Below, one piece after another: positions 52,573 to 63,000 of a stretch of DNA of 64,000 nt; position 1 is the stretch's first letter; each line of letters begins with the position of its first letter. The stretch is from assembly GCF_016612535.1 (NCBI RefSeq), contig NZ_JAENXS010000001.1, forward strand, positions 3,063,501 to 3,127,500, given 5' to 3'. The notes beneath the pieces were generated by a model. The model was not told the origin of the DNA, did not search any database, and worked only from the letters and a program-made list of their open reading frames with translations. Position numbers and translations under genes: made by a program. This DNA comes from Bradyrhizobium diazoefficiens. GTDB taxonomy: Bacteria; Pseudomonadota; Alphaproteobacteria; Rhizobiales; Xanthobacteraceae.

Positions 52573-54399
52573 ATGAGCGCAGTAGAACGGCTTGAAACCG
52601 GGCCCGCTGAGGCCCCGTCGATCGAAGTCGAACTGATCGAGCAGCCGGCGAAAGGCCGTGCCAAGCTGCGGCCGCTGATGGCGCTCGCGCCTTACGTGGC
52701 TCGCTATCGCGGCCGGGCGGCGCTCGCCTTCGTCGCGCTGACGGTTGCGGCGCTGACCACGCTGCTGGTGCCGGTTGCGGTGCGCCGGATGATCGATTTC
52801 GGCCTGACGCCGGAAGGCATCGCGCTGATCAACAGCTACTTCTCGGTGATGATCGCGGTGGTCGCCGTGCTCGCACTCGCGAGTGCGTCGCGCTACTACC
52901 TCGTGATGACCATCGGCGAGCGCATCGTCGCCGATCTCAGGCGCGACGTGTTTGCGCATCTGCTGTCGCTGTCGCCGGCCTTCTTCGATTCCGCGCGCAG
53001 CGGCGAATTGGTGTCGCGGCTCACGGCCGACACGACGCAAATCAAATCCGCGGTCGGCGCCTCCGTTTCGATCGCGCTGCGCAATCTGATGATGTTCTTC
53101 GGCGCGGCGGCGATGATGGTGATCACCAGCCCGCGCCTCTCCGGCTTCGTGCTGCTTGCGATCCCCCTGATCGTGCTGCCGCTGGTCGCCTTCGGGCGCT
53201 GGGTGCGGCGTCTGTCGCGCAATGCGCAGGACACGCTCGCGGACGCGTCCGCCTATGCCGGCGAGCTGGTCGGCGCGATCCGTACCGTGCAGGCCTATAC
53301 CAGCGAAGGGCTGGCGGCGAAGCGCTTCGGTGGCGAGGTCGAGCAGGCCTACAACGCGGCTCGCACGTCCACGCAGGCACGCGCGGTTCTCACCGCCATC
53401 GTCATCTTCATCGTGTTCGCAAGCGTGGTCGGCATTCTCTGGATCGGCTCGCATGACGTGCTGACCGGCGCGATCACGCCGGGCCGGCTCGGCCAGTTCG
53501 TGCTCTATGCGGCCTTCGCGGCGGGAGGCCTCGGCCAGCTCAGCGAGGTCTGGGGCGAGGTTTCGGCCGCGTCCGGTGCCGCCGAACGCCTGTTCGAGAT
53601 TTTGCACGTGCAGCCCGACATCAGAGCGCCGGCGTCGCCGCGCGCGCTGCCGGTGCCGGGGCGCGGTGAGGTCGGCTTCGATCACGTCAGCTTCGCCTAT
53701 CCGGCGCGGCCCGATGTCAACGTGCTCGACGCCGTATCGTTCACGGTGCGGCCCGGCGAGAAGGTTGCGATCGTCGGCCCGTCCGGTGCCGGCAAGAGCA
53801 CCATCTTCCATCTGCTGCTGCGCTTCTACGATCCGAAGGCCGGCGCGATCTCGCTCGACGGCGTACCGGTGAAGTCCGCCGATCCGCGCGATTTCCGCGC
53901 GCGCATCGCGCTGGTGCCGCAGGAATCGAACGTGTTCGCGGCAAGCGCGCGCGAGAACATCCGCTTCGGCCGGCCCGATGCTGGTGATGCCGAGGTCGAG
54001 CGTGCGGCCGAGCTCGCGCATGCCGCCGAATTCATCCGCCGTCTGCCCGACGGCTTCGAGACCCCGCTCGGCGAGCGCGGCGTGATGCTCTCCGGCGGCC
54101 AGCGCCAGCGCATCGCGATCGCGCGCGCCATCCTGCGCGATGCGCCGCTCCTCCTGCTCGATGAAGCGACCTCCGCCCTCGACGCCGAAAGCGAGACGCT
54201 GGTGCAGACCGCGCTGGAAGAGTTGATGAGCCACCGCACCACGCTGGTGATCGCGCACCGTCTCGCCACCGTGCTGTCCTGCGATCGCATCCTGGTGATG
54301 GACCAGGGCAAGATCGTCGAGCAGGGCACGCATGCCCAGCTGGTCGCGGCGAACGGGCTTTATGCGAGGCTGGCCAGGTTGCAGTTCGAGGGGGCGTGA
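52573..54399 (+). CDS. ABC exporter, fused membrane and ATPase domains (MsbA-like)
   Basis: The 608-residue half-transporter has six membrane helices (about 40-330) followed by an ATPase domain with Walker [10 protein letters not shown], the signature [16 protein letters not shown], Walker [13 protein letters not shown] and the H-loop in VIAHRLAT. It would work as a homodimer exporting lipid or drug substrates. I use the ATG at 52573 ([10 protein letters not shown]). A frame open back to 52369 crosses the divergent rpmE promoter and is not used. Confidence 0.93.
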   Translation: MSAVERLETGPAEAPSIEVELIEQPAKGRAKLRPLMALAPYVARYRGRAALAFVALTVAALTTLLVPVAVRRMIDFGLTPEGIALINSYFSVMIAVVAVLALASASRYYLVMTIGERIVADLRRDVFAHLLSLSPAFFDSARSGELVSRLTADTTQIKSAVGASVSIALRNLMMFFGAAAMMVITSPRLSGFVLLAIPLIVLPLVAFGRWVRRLSRNAQDTLADASAYAGELVGAIRTVQAYTSEGLAAKRFGGEVEQAYNAARTSTQARAVLTAIVIFIVFASVVGILWIGSHDVLTGAITPGRLGQFVLYAAFAAGGLGQLSEVWGEVSAASGAAERLFEILHVQPDIRAPASPRALPVPGRGEVGFDHVSFAYPARPDVNVLDAVSFTVRPGEKVAIVGPSGAGKSTIFHLLLRFYDPKAGAISLDGVPVKSADPRDFRARIALVPQESNVFAASARENIRFGRPDAGDAEVERAAELAHAAEFIRRLPDGFETPLGERGVMLSGGQRQRIAIARAILRDAPLLLLDEATSALDAESETLVQTALEELMSHRTTLVIAHRLATVLSCDRILVMDQGKIVEQGTHAQLVAANGLYARLARLQFEGA

Positions 54400-54416
54400 G
54401 GCCCTGTTTCATTCGC

Positions 54417-54698
54417 TCACTTGCACCTCGGCGAGCCCATCGGCACATTCGGCCACGGCCAGTTCTTCCAGCTGCCGCCCTCACCGATACAGGCCGACCC
54501 GCCGTTGGCCGGAGCCGGGCTGTCTGTCGGCGCAGGGGTGCTGGTCGGCACAGGCGAACCCGTCGTCTCACTTGGTGTCTTACTCGCCGCCTGGGGCGGC
54601 GGCGCGAGATGCTGGTCGACGTAGATCGTCGACACGTATCCGGCGACGATGACGCCGAGAAAGACCGAAGATCCCTTGGCCAGATCGCTCAGCCGCAT
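54417..54698 (-). CDS. Small membrane-anchored hypothetical protein
   Basis: The 93-residue protein (start MRLSDLAKGSSVFLGVIVAG) has one N-terminal transmembrane helix (about 10-30), a Pro/Ala/Thr/Ser-rich spacer and a short C-terminal part with CIGEGGSWKNWPWPNVPMG and a last Cys. I do not recognise the family; such proteins are common as hypothetical in Bradyrhizobium. It is convergent with the ABC exporter and 18 bases from its stop. Confidence 0.65.
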   Translation of the reverse strand: MRLSDLAKGSSVFLGVIVAGYVSTIYVDQHLAPPPQAASKTPSETTGSPVPTSTPAPTDSPAPANGGSACIGEGGSWKNWPWPNVPMGSPRCK

Positions 54699-54765
54699 CG
54701 ATCCTCTCCATCTGCTTGCTGGTTGCGACACTAGCAAACCGCGTCGGGCCTCTCCGTGACTTCAG

Positions 54766-55212
54766 TCACGGCCGCCAAATCATCTTCAGCACTGGCCGTC
54801 CCGACGTCGGGTTCACGTCCTCGCCCTCATGGGCAAAGCCGTTGCGCTCGTAGAAGCGGATGGCGCGGCTGTTGTCCTTGTTGACGAGTAGCGTGACGCC
54901 CGATGGTGACAGGCGCTTGGCTTCGTCGACCAAAAGCCTTGCCGCGTCCGAGCCCCAGTGGCTGGGATCGACCACGAGCTGGTCGAGATAGCCGTCGCCG
55001 TCGATGGTGACGAAGCCGGTCAGCGCGCCGTCCTGTTCGGCCACCACGATCGCAGCCTTCGGCACCAGATCCTTGCGCCAGCGCTCGCGCCACCACTCCA
55101 CCCGCGCGGCGAAATCGATCTGTGGATAGGCCTGCTGCCAGGTGCGATGCCAGAGGTCGATGGAAGCAGCCTCGTCCTCGGGACGGTAAGGGCGCAGGCG
55201 GAGCGCGCTCAT
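54766..55212 (-). CDS. GNAT family N-acetyltransferase
   Basis: The 148-residue protein has the GNAT fold: RLRPYRPEDEAASIDLWHRT, AIVVAEQDGALTGFVTIDGD, LDQLVVDPSHWGSDAARLLV as the acetyl-CoA motif A, and NSRAIRFYERNGFAHEGE as motif B. The substrate is unknown. It begins MSALRLRPY. It stands between repeats and the small membrane protein and has no functional neighbours. Confidence 0.92.
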   Translation of the reverse strand: MSALRLRPYRPEDEAASIDLWHRTWQQAYPQIDFAARVEWWRERWRKDLVPKAAIVVAEQDGALTGFVTIDGDGYLDQLVVDPSHWGSDAARLLVDEAKRLSPSGVTLLVNKDNSRAIRFYERNGFAHEGEDVNPTSGRPVLKMIWRP

Positions 55213-55223
55213 TTAGCGAAGGT

Positions 55224-55313
55224 CGTCATGCCCGGGCTTGTCCCGGGCATCCACGCCTTTCTATCCCCGTGGACCGAAGATCGTGGATGGCCGGGACAAG
55301 CCCGGCCATGACG
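55224..55313. repeat. Inverted dispersed repeat (CGTCATGCCCGGGC type)
   Basis: CGTCATGCCCGGGCTTGTCC at the left is nearly the inverted copy of GGACAAGCCCGGCCATGACG at the right, and CATCCACG pairs with CGTGGATG. It fills the gap between the GNAT gene and the OmpA-type gene. Confidence 0.85.
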
Positions 55314-55342
55314 GTGGGGTGTGTATCGCGCGACCCTCACCA

Positions 55343-56371
55343 CTACCGCTCCGTCAGCTTCAGCTCGATGCGCCGGTTGCGCTTGTAGGCGTCTTCAGTA
55401 TTGGCGGTGTCGAGCGGCTGGAATTCGGCGAAGCCGGCGGCGACCAGGCGCTGGGCGGGCACGCCGAGCGAGATCAGATATTGCACCACCGAGATCGCGC
55501 GGGCGGACGACAGGTCCCAGTTCGACTTGAAATTCGGGCCATTCACCGGCCGCACGTCGGTGTGGCCGTCGACGCGCAGCACCCAGGCGATCTCGGGCGG
55601 GATTTTCTTGTCGAGCTCGATCAGCGCGGCCGCGACCGTGTCGAGCTCGGCGCGGCCTTCGGGCAGCAGCGTCGCCTGTCCGGTGTCGAAGAACACTTCG
55701 GACTGAAACACGAAGCGGTCGCCGACCACGCGAATATCAGGACGATTGCCGAGAATGGCGCGGAGACGGCCGAAGAACTCGGAGCGGTAGCGCGACAATT
55801 CCTGCACGCGCTGCGCCAGCGCGACGTTGAGGCGGGAGCCGAGATCGGCGATACGGTTCTGCGATTCCTTGTCGCGCTTCTCGCTGGCGTCGAGTGCCTC
55901 CTCCAGCGCCGCCAATTGCCGGCGCAGCGCGCTGATCTGCTGGTTCAGCACCTCGATCTGCGCCAGCGCCCGCGCCGAGACCGCCTTCTCGGAGTCCAGC
56001 GCCTTGCCGAGCTCGGTGGTCTTGCCCTGCGCGTCGTTGCCGGCATTGGCGAGGCCCTCATAGAGGCCCTTCATGCGGTCGCGCTCGGTCTCGGCCGAGG
56101 CGAGCCCGGCCTTCAGCTGCGAAACCTCGTCGTCGAGGCTGAGCTTGCCGAGCTTCTCCAGCGACAGCAGCTCGTTGAGCTGGGCGATCTTGGCGTTGAG
56201 TTGCTCCAGCGCCTTGTCCTTGCCGGTCACCTCCTGCGACAGGAAGAACTGCACGACCAGGAATACCGAGAGCAGGAACACGATCGACAGCACCAGCGTC
56301 GACAGCGCGTCGACGAATCCGGGCCAGTAATTGAAGGCGCCTTCGCTGCGGCGGCCGCGGGCTAGAGCCAT
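55343..56371 (-). CDS. MotB-like OmpA-domain peptidoglycan-binding membrane protein
   Basis: The 342-residue protein has a single N-terminal helix (about 18-45, with FVDALSTLVLSIVFLLSVFL including the Asp that resembles MotB/ExbD proton sites), a long coiled coil (about 50-190) and a C-terminal OmpA/MotB domain with FFDTGQATL, LRVDGHTDVRPV and LSSARAISVVQYL. It pairs with the MotA-like protein upstream (24 bases). No flagellar or Tol genes are near; the pair is a stand-alone proton-driven stator-like complex. Confidence 0.9.
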   Translation of the reverse strand: MALARGRRSEGAFNYWPGFVDALSTLVLSIVFLLSVFLVVQFFLSQEVTGKDKALEQLNAKIAQLNELLSLEKLGKLSLDDEVSQLKAGLASAETERDRMKGLYEGLANAGNDAQGKTTELGKALDSEKAVSARALAQIEVLNQQISALRRQLAALEEALDASEKRDKESQNRIADLGSRLNVALAQRVQELSRYRSEFFGRLRAILGNRPDIRVVGDRFVFQSEVFFDTGQATLLPEGRAELDTVAAALIELDKKIPPEIAWVLRVDGHTDVRPVNGPNFKSNWDLSSARAISVVQYLISLGVPAQRLVAAGFAEFQPLDTANTEDAYKRNRRIELKLTER

Positions 56372-56395
56372 GCTCGTCTCTCAGATGCTGATTGG

Positions 56396-57430
56396 TTAAC
56401 TCTTCTCGGGCTGGCGCGCGATGCGCTCCAGCAGGCGGCGGATCTCGCGGTTCTGTTCGCCCTGGCCGTCGGCCCATTCGCGGATCATCTGCTGCTCGGT
56501 CCGCATGTGCGAGACCAGCGCCTGGATGGCTTCGGCCAGGCTCGCCATCGCCGCGGTGGTGCCGCGGCTGGCGCTGCCTTCCTCGAGCACGGAGCGCAAG
56601 CGCTCGACGGCAGCCTGAAGCTCGCCGCTGGCAACACCGCCGCCACCGGAGGCCGCGACCGCGACCTCGCCGCTGCCGTACTCGCGCACGGTGGTAGCGA
56701 GCCAGTCTTCGAGGTCGGTGTAGAAGCGGTTCTGCGCCTGGCTCGATTGCAGATCGAGGAAGCCGAGGATCAGTGAGCCGGCGAGGCCGAACAGTGAGCT
56801 GGAGAACGAGATGCCCATGCCGCCGAGCGGAGCGGCCAGCCCCTCCTTCAGCGTGTCGAACAGCGCGCCGGCGTCGCCCCCGACCTTGAGCCCGTCGATC
56901 ACTTTGCCGACCGAGCCGACCGTCTCGATCAGGCCCCAGAAGGTGCCGAGCAGGCCGAGGAAGACCAGCAGCCCGGTCATGTAGCGGGAGATGTCGCGGG
57001 ACTCGTCGAGGCGGGTCGCGATGGAATCGAGCAGGTGCCGCATGGTGGTCTGGGTGATGGTCATCCGCCCGGTGCGCTCGCCGCCCAGGATCATCGCCAT
57101 CGGCGCCAGCAGTTTCGGGTGCCGGGCCGGCGCCAGGCCGGGATCGGCGATACGGAAATTGTTGACCCAGGAGACTTCGGGGTAGAGCCGGATGACCTGG
57201 CGGAAGGCCAGCACGATGCCGATGAACAGCACCGCCCCGATCAGGGCGTTGAGGCCCGGATTGGCAAAGAAGGCCTGGATAATCTGCTTGTAGAGCACCA
57301 CGCCCACCAGCGCGCACAGCACCAGAAAGACCAGCATCCGCACCAGGAAAACGCTGGGGGAGGACAGTTTCGCGTATTCGATGTCGAGGGTGGAGCGAGG
57401 CGAGGCGCCTGACGGCATGGCCGGTATCAT
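56396..57430 (-). CDS. MotA/TolQ/ExbB-like proton channel protein
   Basis: The 344-residue membrane protein has helices at about 30-48, 58-78, 150-170 and 188-215. GLLVFLGLLGTFWGLIETVG and GGMGISFSSSLFGLAGSLILG are the MotA/TolQ/ExbB core. A C-terminal helical region (about 255-340) with EWADGQGEQNREIRRLLERI is probably cytoplasmic. It overlaps no other gene and lies upstream of its MotB-like partner. Start is 57430 or 57418. Confidence 0.9.
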   Translation of the reverse strand: MIPAMPSGASPRSTLDIEYAKLSSPSVFLVRMLVFLVLCALVGVVLYKQIIQAFFANPGLNALIGAVLFIGIVLAFRQVIRLYPEVSWVNNFRIADPGLAPARHPKLLAPMAMILGGERTGRMTITQTTMRHLLDSIATRLDESRDISRYMTGLLVFLGLLGTFWGLIETVGSVGKVIDGLKVGGDAGALFDTLKEGLAAPLGGMGISFSSSLFGLAGSLILGFLDLQSSQAQNRFYTDLEDWLATTVREYGSGEVAVAASGGGGVASGELQAAVERLRSVLEEGSASRGTTAAMASLAEAIQALVSHMRTEQQMIREWADGQGEQNREIRRLLERIARQPEKS

Positions 57431-57568
57431 CCGTTACGAAAGCTTGCTTGCCTCCGCACTATGGCACAGCGCCCGCCCAAAAAAAGCGCCGGATGTGCCG
57501 ATTTCGGGAAGGGGGCGGGAACCCTGCACCGAAACCGGGCATTCTTCCCATTGCCCTCCAAGGAAAAA

Positions 57569-57606
57569 CTGGCAAAAACTGGCAAAAGGCAAAAACTGGC
57601 AAAAGG
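57569..57606 (+). repeat. Short tandem repeat before a methyltransferase gene
   Basis: Three copies of an AACTGGCAAAA unit, one separated by GGC, lie 10 bases before the start codon at 57616. The last copy supplies the AAAAGGA used as ribosome-binding site. Slippage could change the leader. Confidence 0.8.
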
Positions 57607-57615
57607 AATGGCCGC

Positions 57616-58698
57616 ATGAGCGTCGTGTCCACGATCATCGGGACTGCCGAACGTGTGCCGCTGCCCGACCTCGTGGTCCGCGCCGCAATCCAGCGCCTGT
57701 GCTCGCGCACCGCAACGCGTCTCGCCGCACACGGCGTGTCCGACGATGCGGCCTTCGCAGGACGGATGATGCTGCGACCGATCGCCGAGCACACCGACGC
57801 CGCCAACATCCAGCATTACGAAGTGCCGCAAGACTTCTTCGCGCAGGTCCTGGGCCCGAACCGCAAATTTTCGTCCTGCTTCTACAAGACCGATGCGACC
57901 ACCTTGCGGGAGGCCGAGGAGGAAGCGCTACGTCAGACCGTCGAGCATGCCGGCATCGCCGACGGCCAGGCCATTCTCGAGCTCGGCTGCGGTTGGGGCT
58001 CGCTGTCGCTGTGGATCGCACGGCAGTTTCCGAATGCCAAGGTGACGGCGGTGTCGAACTCGCAGTCGCGGCGCACCCATATCGAGGGGATGGCGCAGAG
58101 CCGCGGCCTGCTCAACCTACGCGTCGTCACCGCCGACATGAACGTGTTCGCGCCGGAAGGCCAGTTCGACCGCATCGTCTCGGTCGAGATGTTCGAGCAC
58201 ATGATGAACTGGCGCAAGCTGATGACGCGCGTGCGGTCATGGCTCGCCCCCGAAGGGCGCTTCTTCATGCACATCTTCACCCATCGCGCCGGCTCCTACG
58301 AGTTCGACCGCTCCAATCGCGAGGACTGGATCGCGCAGCATTTCTTCACCGGCGGCGTGATGCCGAGCCATCAGCTCATCCGGCAATACGCCGACATCTT
58401 CGCGATCGAGAAGGAATGGCGCTGGAGCGGCACGCATTATCAGCGCACCGCCAATGACTGGCTCGACAGTTTCGACGCGCATCGCGATGCGATCGAATCG
58501 TCCTTGCGCAACGTCTATGGCGACGAGACCACTCTGTGGATGCGGCGCTGGCGCTGGTTCTTCCTCGCCACTGCAGGCCTGTTCGGTTACGCCGACGGAA
58601 CCGAGTGGGGCGTGAGCCACTATCGGATGAAACCTGCCGATGAATTGCGATGTTGTGTCGCAGCACGCGGCGATGGAACCCGACTCACAATCCGGTGA
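57616..58698 (+). CDS. Cyclopropane-fatty-acid-synthase-like SAM methyltransferase
   Basis: The 360-residue enzyme belongs to the CFA synthase/mycolic acid methyltransferase group. It contains HYEVPQDFFAQVLGPNRKFS, the SAM motif ILELGCGWGSLSLW (about 119-132), VSNSQSRRTHIEG, VEMFEHMMNW and MHIFTHRAGSYEF. It would methylate lipids or related acyl chains. I start at 57616 (MSVVSTIIGTAERV). The C terminus (after MKPADELR) is slightly longer than in some relatives. Confidence 0.9.
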   Translation: MSVVSTIIGTAERVPLPDLVVRAAIQRLCSRTATRLAAHGVSDDAAFAGRMMLRPIAEHTDAANIQHYEVPQDFFAQVLGPNRKFSSCFYKTDATTLREAEEEALRQTVEHAGIADGQAILELGCGWGSLSLWIARQFPNAKVTAVSNSQSRRTHIEGMAQSRGLLNLRVVTADMNVFAPEGQFDRIVSVEMFEHMMNWRKLMTRVRSWLAPEGRFFMHIFTHRAGSYEFDRSNREDWIAQHFFTGGVMPSHQLIRQYADIFAIEKEWRWSGTHYQRTANDWLDSFDAHRDAIESSLRNVYGDETTLWMRRWRWFFLATAGLFGYADGTEWGVSHYRMKPADELRCCVAARGDGTRLTIR

Positions 58699-58868
58699 AT
58701 CCTGAAAGGCTCTGTATTTCTAGTGCTGTAGCTCATGTGACATTGGGCCGCCGCTGTCCTCATTGCATTGCAGCAACCACCATTTATTTTCGATTTCAAA
58801 TCACACTCTCCGGAACAACCCGGAGAGTTCAAAGAGCAGTGTGCAATTCAACCGGGGCAACTTTCCAT

Positions 58869-60059
58869 ATGTCAGGATTTCGTGCGCGATCCGCATGCCT
58901 AGCAGTGATGCTGGTGACCGCGGCGCCGCTTCTTGCGGCCTGCGATGAGTCGAACTCCGCGATCGTTCAGGCCCAGCCGTCCGAACCCGATGTCAGCGTG
59001 GTCACGGTCAGGCCGCAGCCGCGCGCCGTGGTCCGGGAACTGCCCGGCCGGATCGCGCCGACTCGCGTTGCCGAGGTTCGGCCGCGCGTCTCCGGCGTCG
59101 TGGTCGAGCGCCTCTTCCACCAGGGCAGCGAAGTGAAGGCGGGTGATCCGCTCTACCGCATCGACCCGCGGCCATTCGAGGTCGAGGTGATTTCGAACGA
59201 GGCGGCGCTGGCCAAGGCGCAAGCGCAGCTCCAGCAGGCTCAACAGCATGCCCGCCGCATCGCGACCCTGACGAACCAGCGTGCAGCCCCCGAGGCGGAG
59301 AACGAGAAAGCCATCGCATCCGAGCGGCAGGCCCAGGCCGAGGTCGAGGGACGCAAGGCCGATCTGGCGCGAGCCAAGCTCAATCTCGACTATGCGACCG
59401 TGCGCGCGCCGATCGACGGGGTGGTCGGGGCGGCGCTGGTCACCGAAGGCGCACTGGTCGTACAGAACGAGACCAACCTCGCCACCATCCAGCAACTCGA
59501 TCCGGTCTACGCCGACTTCACCCAGTCGGTCACGGAGCTCAATCAGCTTCGTCGTGCCTTCGAAAGCGGCGATCTCGAGCGCATCGAAGCGGGCGCCGCC
59601 AAGGTGCGGCTCGTGCTCGACGACAATTCGGTCTATGAGCTGAACGGCAAACTTCTGTTCTCCGACGCCAGGGTCGAGGCCAATACCGGCCAGCTGACGC
59701 TGCGCGGTGAGTTCCCCAATCCCAAGCGTGAATTGCTGCCGGGCATGTATGTCCGCGTGCGTATCGATCAGGGCCTCGACTCCGACGCGATCGCCGTGCC
59801 CCAACAGGCAGTCCAGCGCAATGGCGGCGGCGGTAGCGAGGTGTTCGTCGTCAAGGACGACAACCGCGTCGCCGTGCAACCGGTGCGCACCGGTTCGGTT
59901 CAGGACGGCGTCTGGTTCGTGACGGAAGGGTTGAAGGCCGGCGACAAGGTCGTGGTCGAAGGATTCCAGAAGTTCGCGGCCGGCGATAGGGTCAAGCCGC
60001 AATCCTGGGCCGAGGCCGACGCGACCGTGGAAAGCCAACGCGCGCAACTCGTGCAGTAA
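58869..60059 (+). CDS. RND efflux periplasmic adaptor (AcrA/MexA-like lipoprotein)
   Basis: The 396-residue membrane-fusion protein has a lipobox (LLAAC, Cys about residue 24), a beta-barrel and lipoyl parts (GRIAPTRVAEVRPRVSGVV; YATVRAPIDGVVG), and an alpha-hairpin between. It links the inner-membrane pump to an outer-membrane channel. It starts at 58869 (MSGFRARSAC). The pump gene follows after 6 bases. Neither an outer-membrane factor nor a regulator is adjacent. Confidence 0.95.
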   Translation: MSGFRARSACLAVMLVTAAPLLAACDESNSAIVQAQPSEPDVSVVTVRPQPRAVVRELPGRIAPTRVAEVRPRVSGVVVERLFHQGSEVKAGDPLYRIDPRPFEVEVISNEAALAKAQAQLQQAQQHARRIATLTNQRAAPEAENEKAIASERQAQAEVEGRKADLARAKLNLDYATVRAPIDGVVGAALVTEGALVVQNETNLATIQQLDPVYADFTQSVTELNQLRRAFESGDLERIEAGAAKVRLVLDDNSVYELNGKLLFSDARVEANTGQLTLRGEFPNPKRELLPGMYVRVRIDQGLDSDAIAVPQQAVQRNGGGGSEVFVVKDDNRVAVQPVRTGSVQDGVWFVTEGLKAGDKVVVEGFQKFAAGDRVKPQSWAEADATVESQRAQLVQ

Positions 60060-60065
60060 CGCACC

Positions 60066-63000
60066 ATGGCGAGCTTCTTCATCGACAGGCCGATCTTCGC
60101 CTGGGTCGTCGCGCTGTTCATCTGTCTGATCGGCGCGATCGCGATCCCGCTGTTGCCGATCGCGCAATATCCGATCATCGCGCCGCCATCGATCTCGATC
60201 TCGACGAGTTACCCCGGCGCGTCGCCGGAAAACCTCTACAACAGCGTCACGCGGCTGATCGAGGAGGAGCTCAACGGCGCCTCCGGCATTCTCAATTTCG
60301 AATCGACCAGCGACTCGCTCGGCCAGGTCGAGATCACAGCCAATTTCGTGCCGGGCACCGATACCAGCGCGGCTTCGGTCGAGGTGCAGAACCGCATCAA
60401 GCGCGTCGAAGCCCGTCTGCCGCGGGCGGTGATCCAGCAAGGCATCCTGATCGAGGAAGCCTCGAGCGCGGTGCTCCAGATCATCACGCTGAACTCGACC
60501 GACGGCAGTCTCGATGAAGTCGGCCTCGGCGACTTCATGATCCGCAACGTGCTCGGCGAGATCCGCCGCATTCCCGGCGTCGGCCGCGCCACGCTCTATT
60601 CGACGGAACGCAGCTTGCGTGTCTGGATCGATCCGGCAAAGCTGGTCGGCTATGGGCTGACCGCGGACGACGTCAACAAGGCGATATCAGCGCAGAACGC
60701 GCAGGTCGCCTCGGGCAGTATCGGCGCCGAGCCGTCGACCTCGAGCCAGCGCACCTCCGCGCTGGTGCTGGTCAAGGGCCAGCTGTCCTCGCCCGACGAG
60801 TTCGGCGCGATCATCCTGCGCGCCAACGCCGATGGCTCGACCGTGCGGTTGCGCGACGTCGCGCGCATCGAGGTCGGCGGCCTCAGCTACCAGTTCAACA
60901 CCCGCCTCGACGGCAAGCCCACCGCCGGTCTCTCCGTGCTGATGTCGCCGACCGGCAATGCGCTCGCGACCGCAAGCGCGGTCGAGGAGAAGATGAAGGA
61001 GCTGTCGCGCTTCTTCCCCGCCAACATCTCCTATGAGATCCCCTACAACATCACGCCGGTGGTCGAAGCCTCGATCAAGAAGGTGCTGTCGACGCTGGTC
61101 GAGGCCGTGGTGCTGGTGTTCGTGGTGATGTTCCTGTTTCTCCAGAACATCCGCTACACCATCATTCCGACCATCGTGGTGCCGGTGGCGCTATTGGGCG
61201 CCTGCACCATTCTGCTGCTCGCCGGCTATTCCATCAACATGCTCTCGATGTTCGGCATGGTGCTCGCGGTCGGCATCCTCGTCGACGACGCCATCGTCGT
61301 GGTCGAGAATGTCGAGCGCATCATGGCGGAAGAAGGCCTGCCGCCGAAGGAAGCGACGCGCAAAGCCATGTCACAGATCACTGGCGCCATTATCGGCATC
61401 ACGCTGGTGCTGATGGCTGTGTTCGTGCCGATGGCGTTCTTCCCGGGCTCGGTCGGCATCATCTACCGCCAGTTTTCGGTGACCATGGTTGCCGCGATCG
61501 GCTTCTCGGCCTTCCTGGCGCTGTCGCTGACGCCGGCGCTGTGCGCAACCTTGCTCAAGCCCGTCACGGCGGGTCACGGTCATGCGAAGAAGGGCGTGTT
61601 CGGCTGGTTCAACCGCATGCTCGAAGGCGGCAAGGAGGGCTATTCCCGCACCGTCGGCTTCTCGCTGAAGCGTACGGGACGCCTGATGCTGGTCTATGTC
61701 GCGCTGCTGGCCGGCCTGTCCTGGGCCTTCGTCAATTTGCCCGGCGGCTTCCTGCCCGTGGACGACCAGGGTTTTGTCACCACCGACGTGCAGACGCCAT
61801 CGGATTCGTCGTACGGCCGCACCGAGGCCGTGATCGAAAAGGTGGAAAAATATCTGGCGCAGCGGCCAGGCGTCGACAACGTCACCTTCCTCACTGGCTT
61901 CAGCTTCTCCGGCCAGGGCATGAACACCGCGCAGGCCTTCATTACGCTGAAGGACTGGTCGGAGCGCGGGCCGACGGAATCTGCCGCGGCGATCGTCAAT
62001 GACATCAACCGCGACTTGTCGTCGTCGATCCGCGACGCCAAGATCTCGGCGTTGCAGCCGCCGCCGATCGACAATCTCGGCAATTCGTCCGGCTTCTCGT
62101 TCCGCCTCCAGGATCGCGGCCAGAAGGGCTATCCGGCCATGATGCGCGCCGCCGGTCAGCTGATCGCGGAAGCCAATGCGAGTCCGGTGTTGCAAAAGGT
62201 CTATGTCGAGGGCCTGCCCGAAGCCGGCGTGGTCAATCTCGTGATCGACCGCCAGAAGGCCGGCGCCTTCGGCGTCACCTTCGAGGACATCAACAACACC
62301 ATCTCGACCAATCTCGGCTCGAACTATATCAACGACTTCCCGAACCGCGGCCGCATGCAGCGCGTCGTGGTGCAGGCCGACGCCCGCGACCGCATGAGGA
62401 CCGAGGACATCCTCAACTACAACGTCAAGAACAGCCGCGGCCAGCTCGTGCCGTTCTCCTCCTTTGCGACGGTCGAATGGTCGCGCGGTCCGACCCAGAT
62501 CGCCGGCTTCAACTATTATCCCGCCGTGCGCATCTCCGGCGAAGCCAAACCCGGCTTTACCTCGGGCGATGCGATTGCCGAGATGGAGCGGCTTGCCGGC
62601 AAACTGCCGCGCGGCTTCGGCTATGAATGGACCGGACAGTCGCTCCAGGAAAAACTGTCGGGCTCGCAGGCGCCATTCCTGCTGGCGCTGTCGGTCTTCG
62701 TGGTGTTCCTGTGTCTGGCCGCGCTTTATGAGAGCTGGACCATTCCGCTCGCAGTGCTGCTCACCGTGCCGCTCGGCATCGTCGGCGCGGTGGTCGCCGC
62801 GATGCTGCGGGGTCTCCCGAACGACGTCTATTTCACCGTCGGCCTCATCACCATCATTGGTCTCGCCGCCAAGGACGCGATCCTGATCATCGAGTTCGCC
62901 AGGGATCTGCGCAAAGAAGGCAAGCCGCTGGTGGACGTCACCATCGAGGCCTGCCGCCTGCGCTTCCGTCCGATCCTGATGACCGGCCTCGCCTTCATCT

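Noticed and set aside
55343..57430. A Zorya-type phage-defence system (ZorA/ZorB)
   Set aside because: The pair resembles ZorAB only in being MotAB-like. No ZorC, ZorD or ZorE gene is adjacent, and the flanking genes are GNAT and a lipid methyltransferase.
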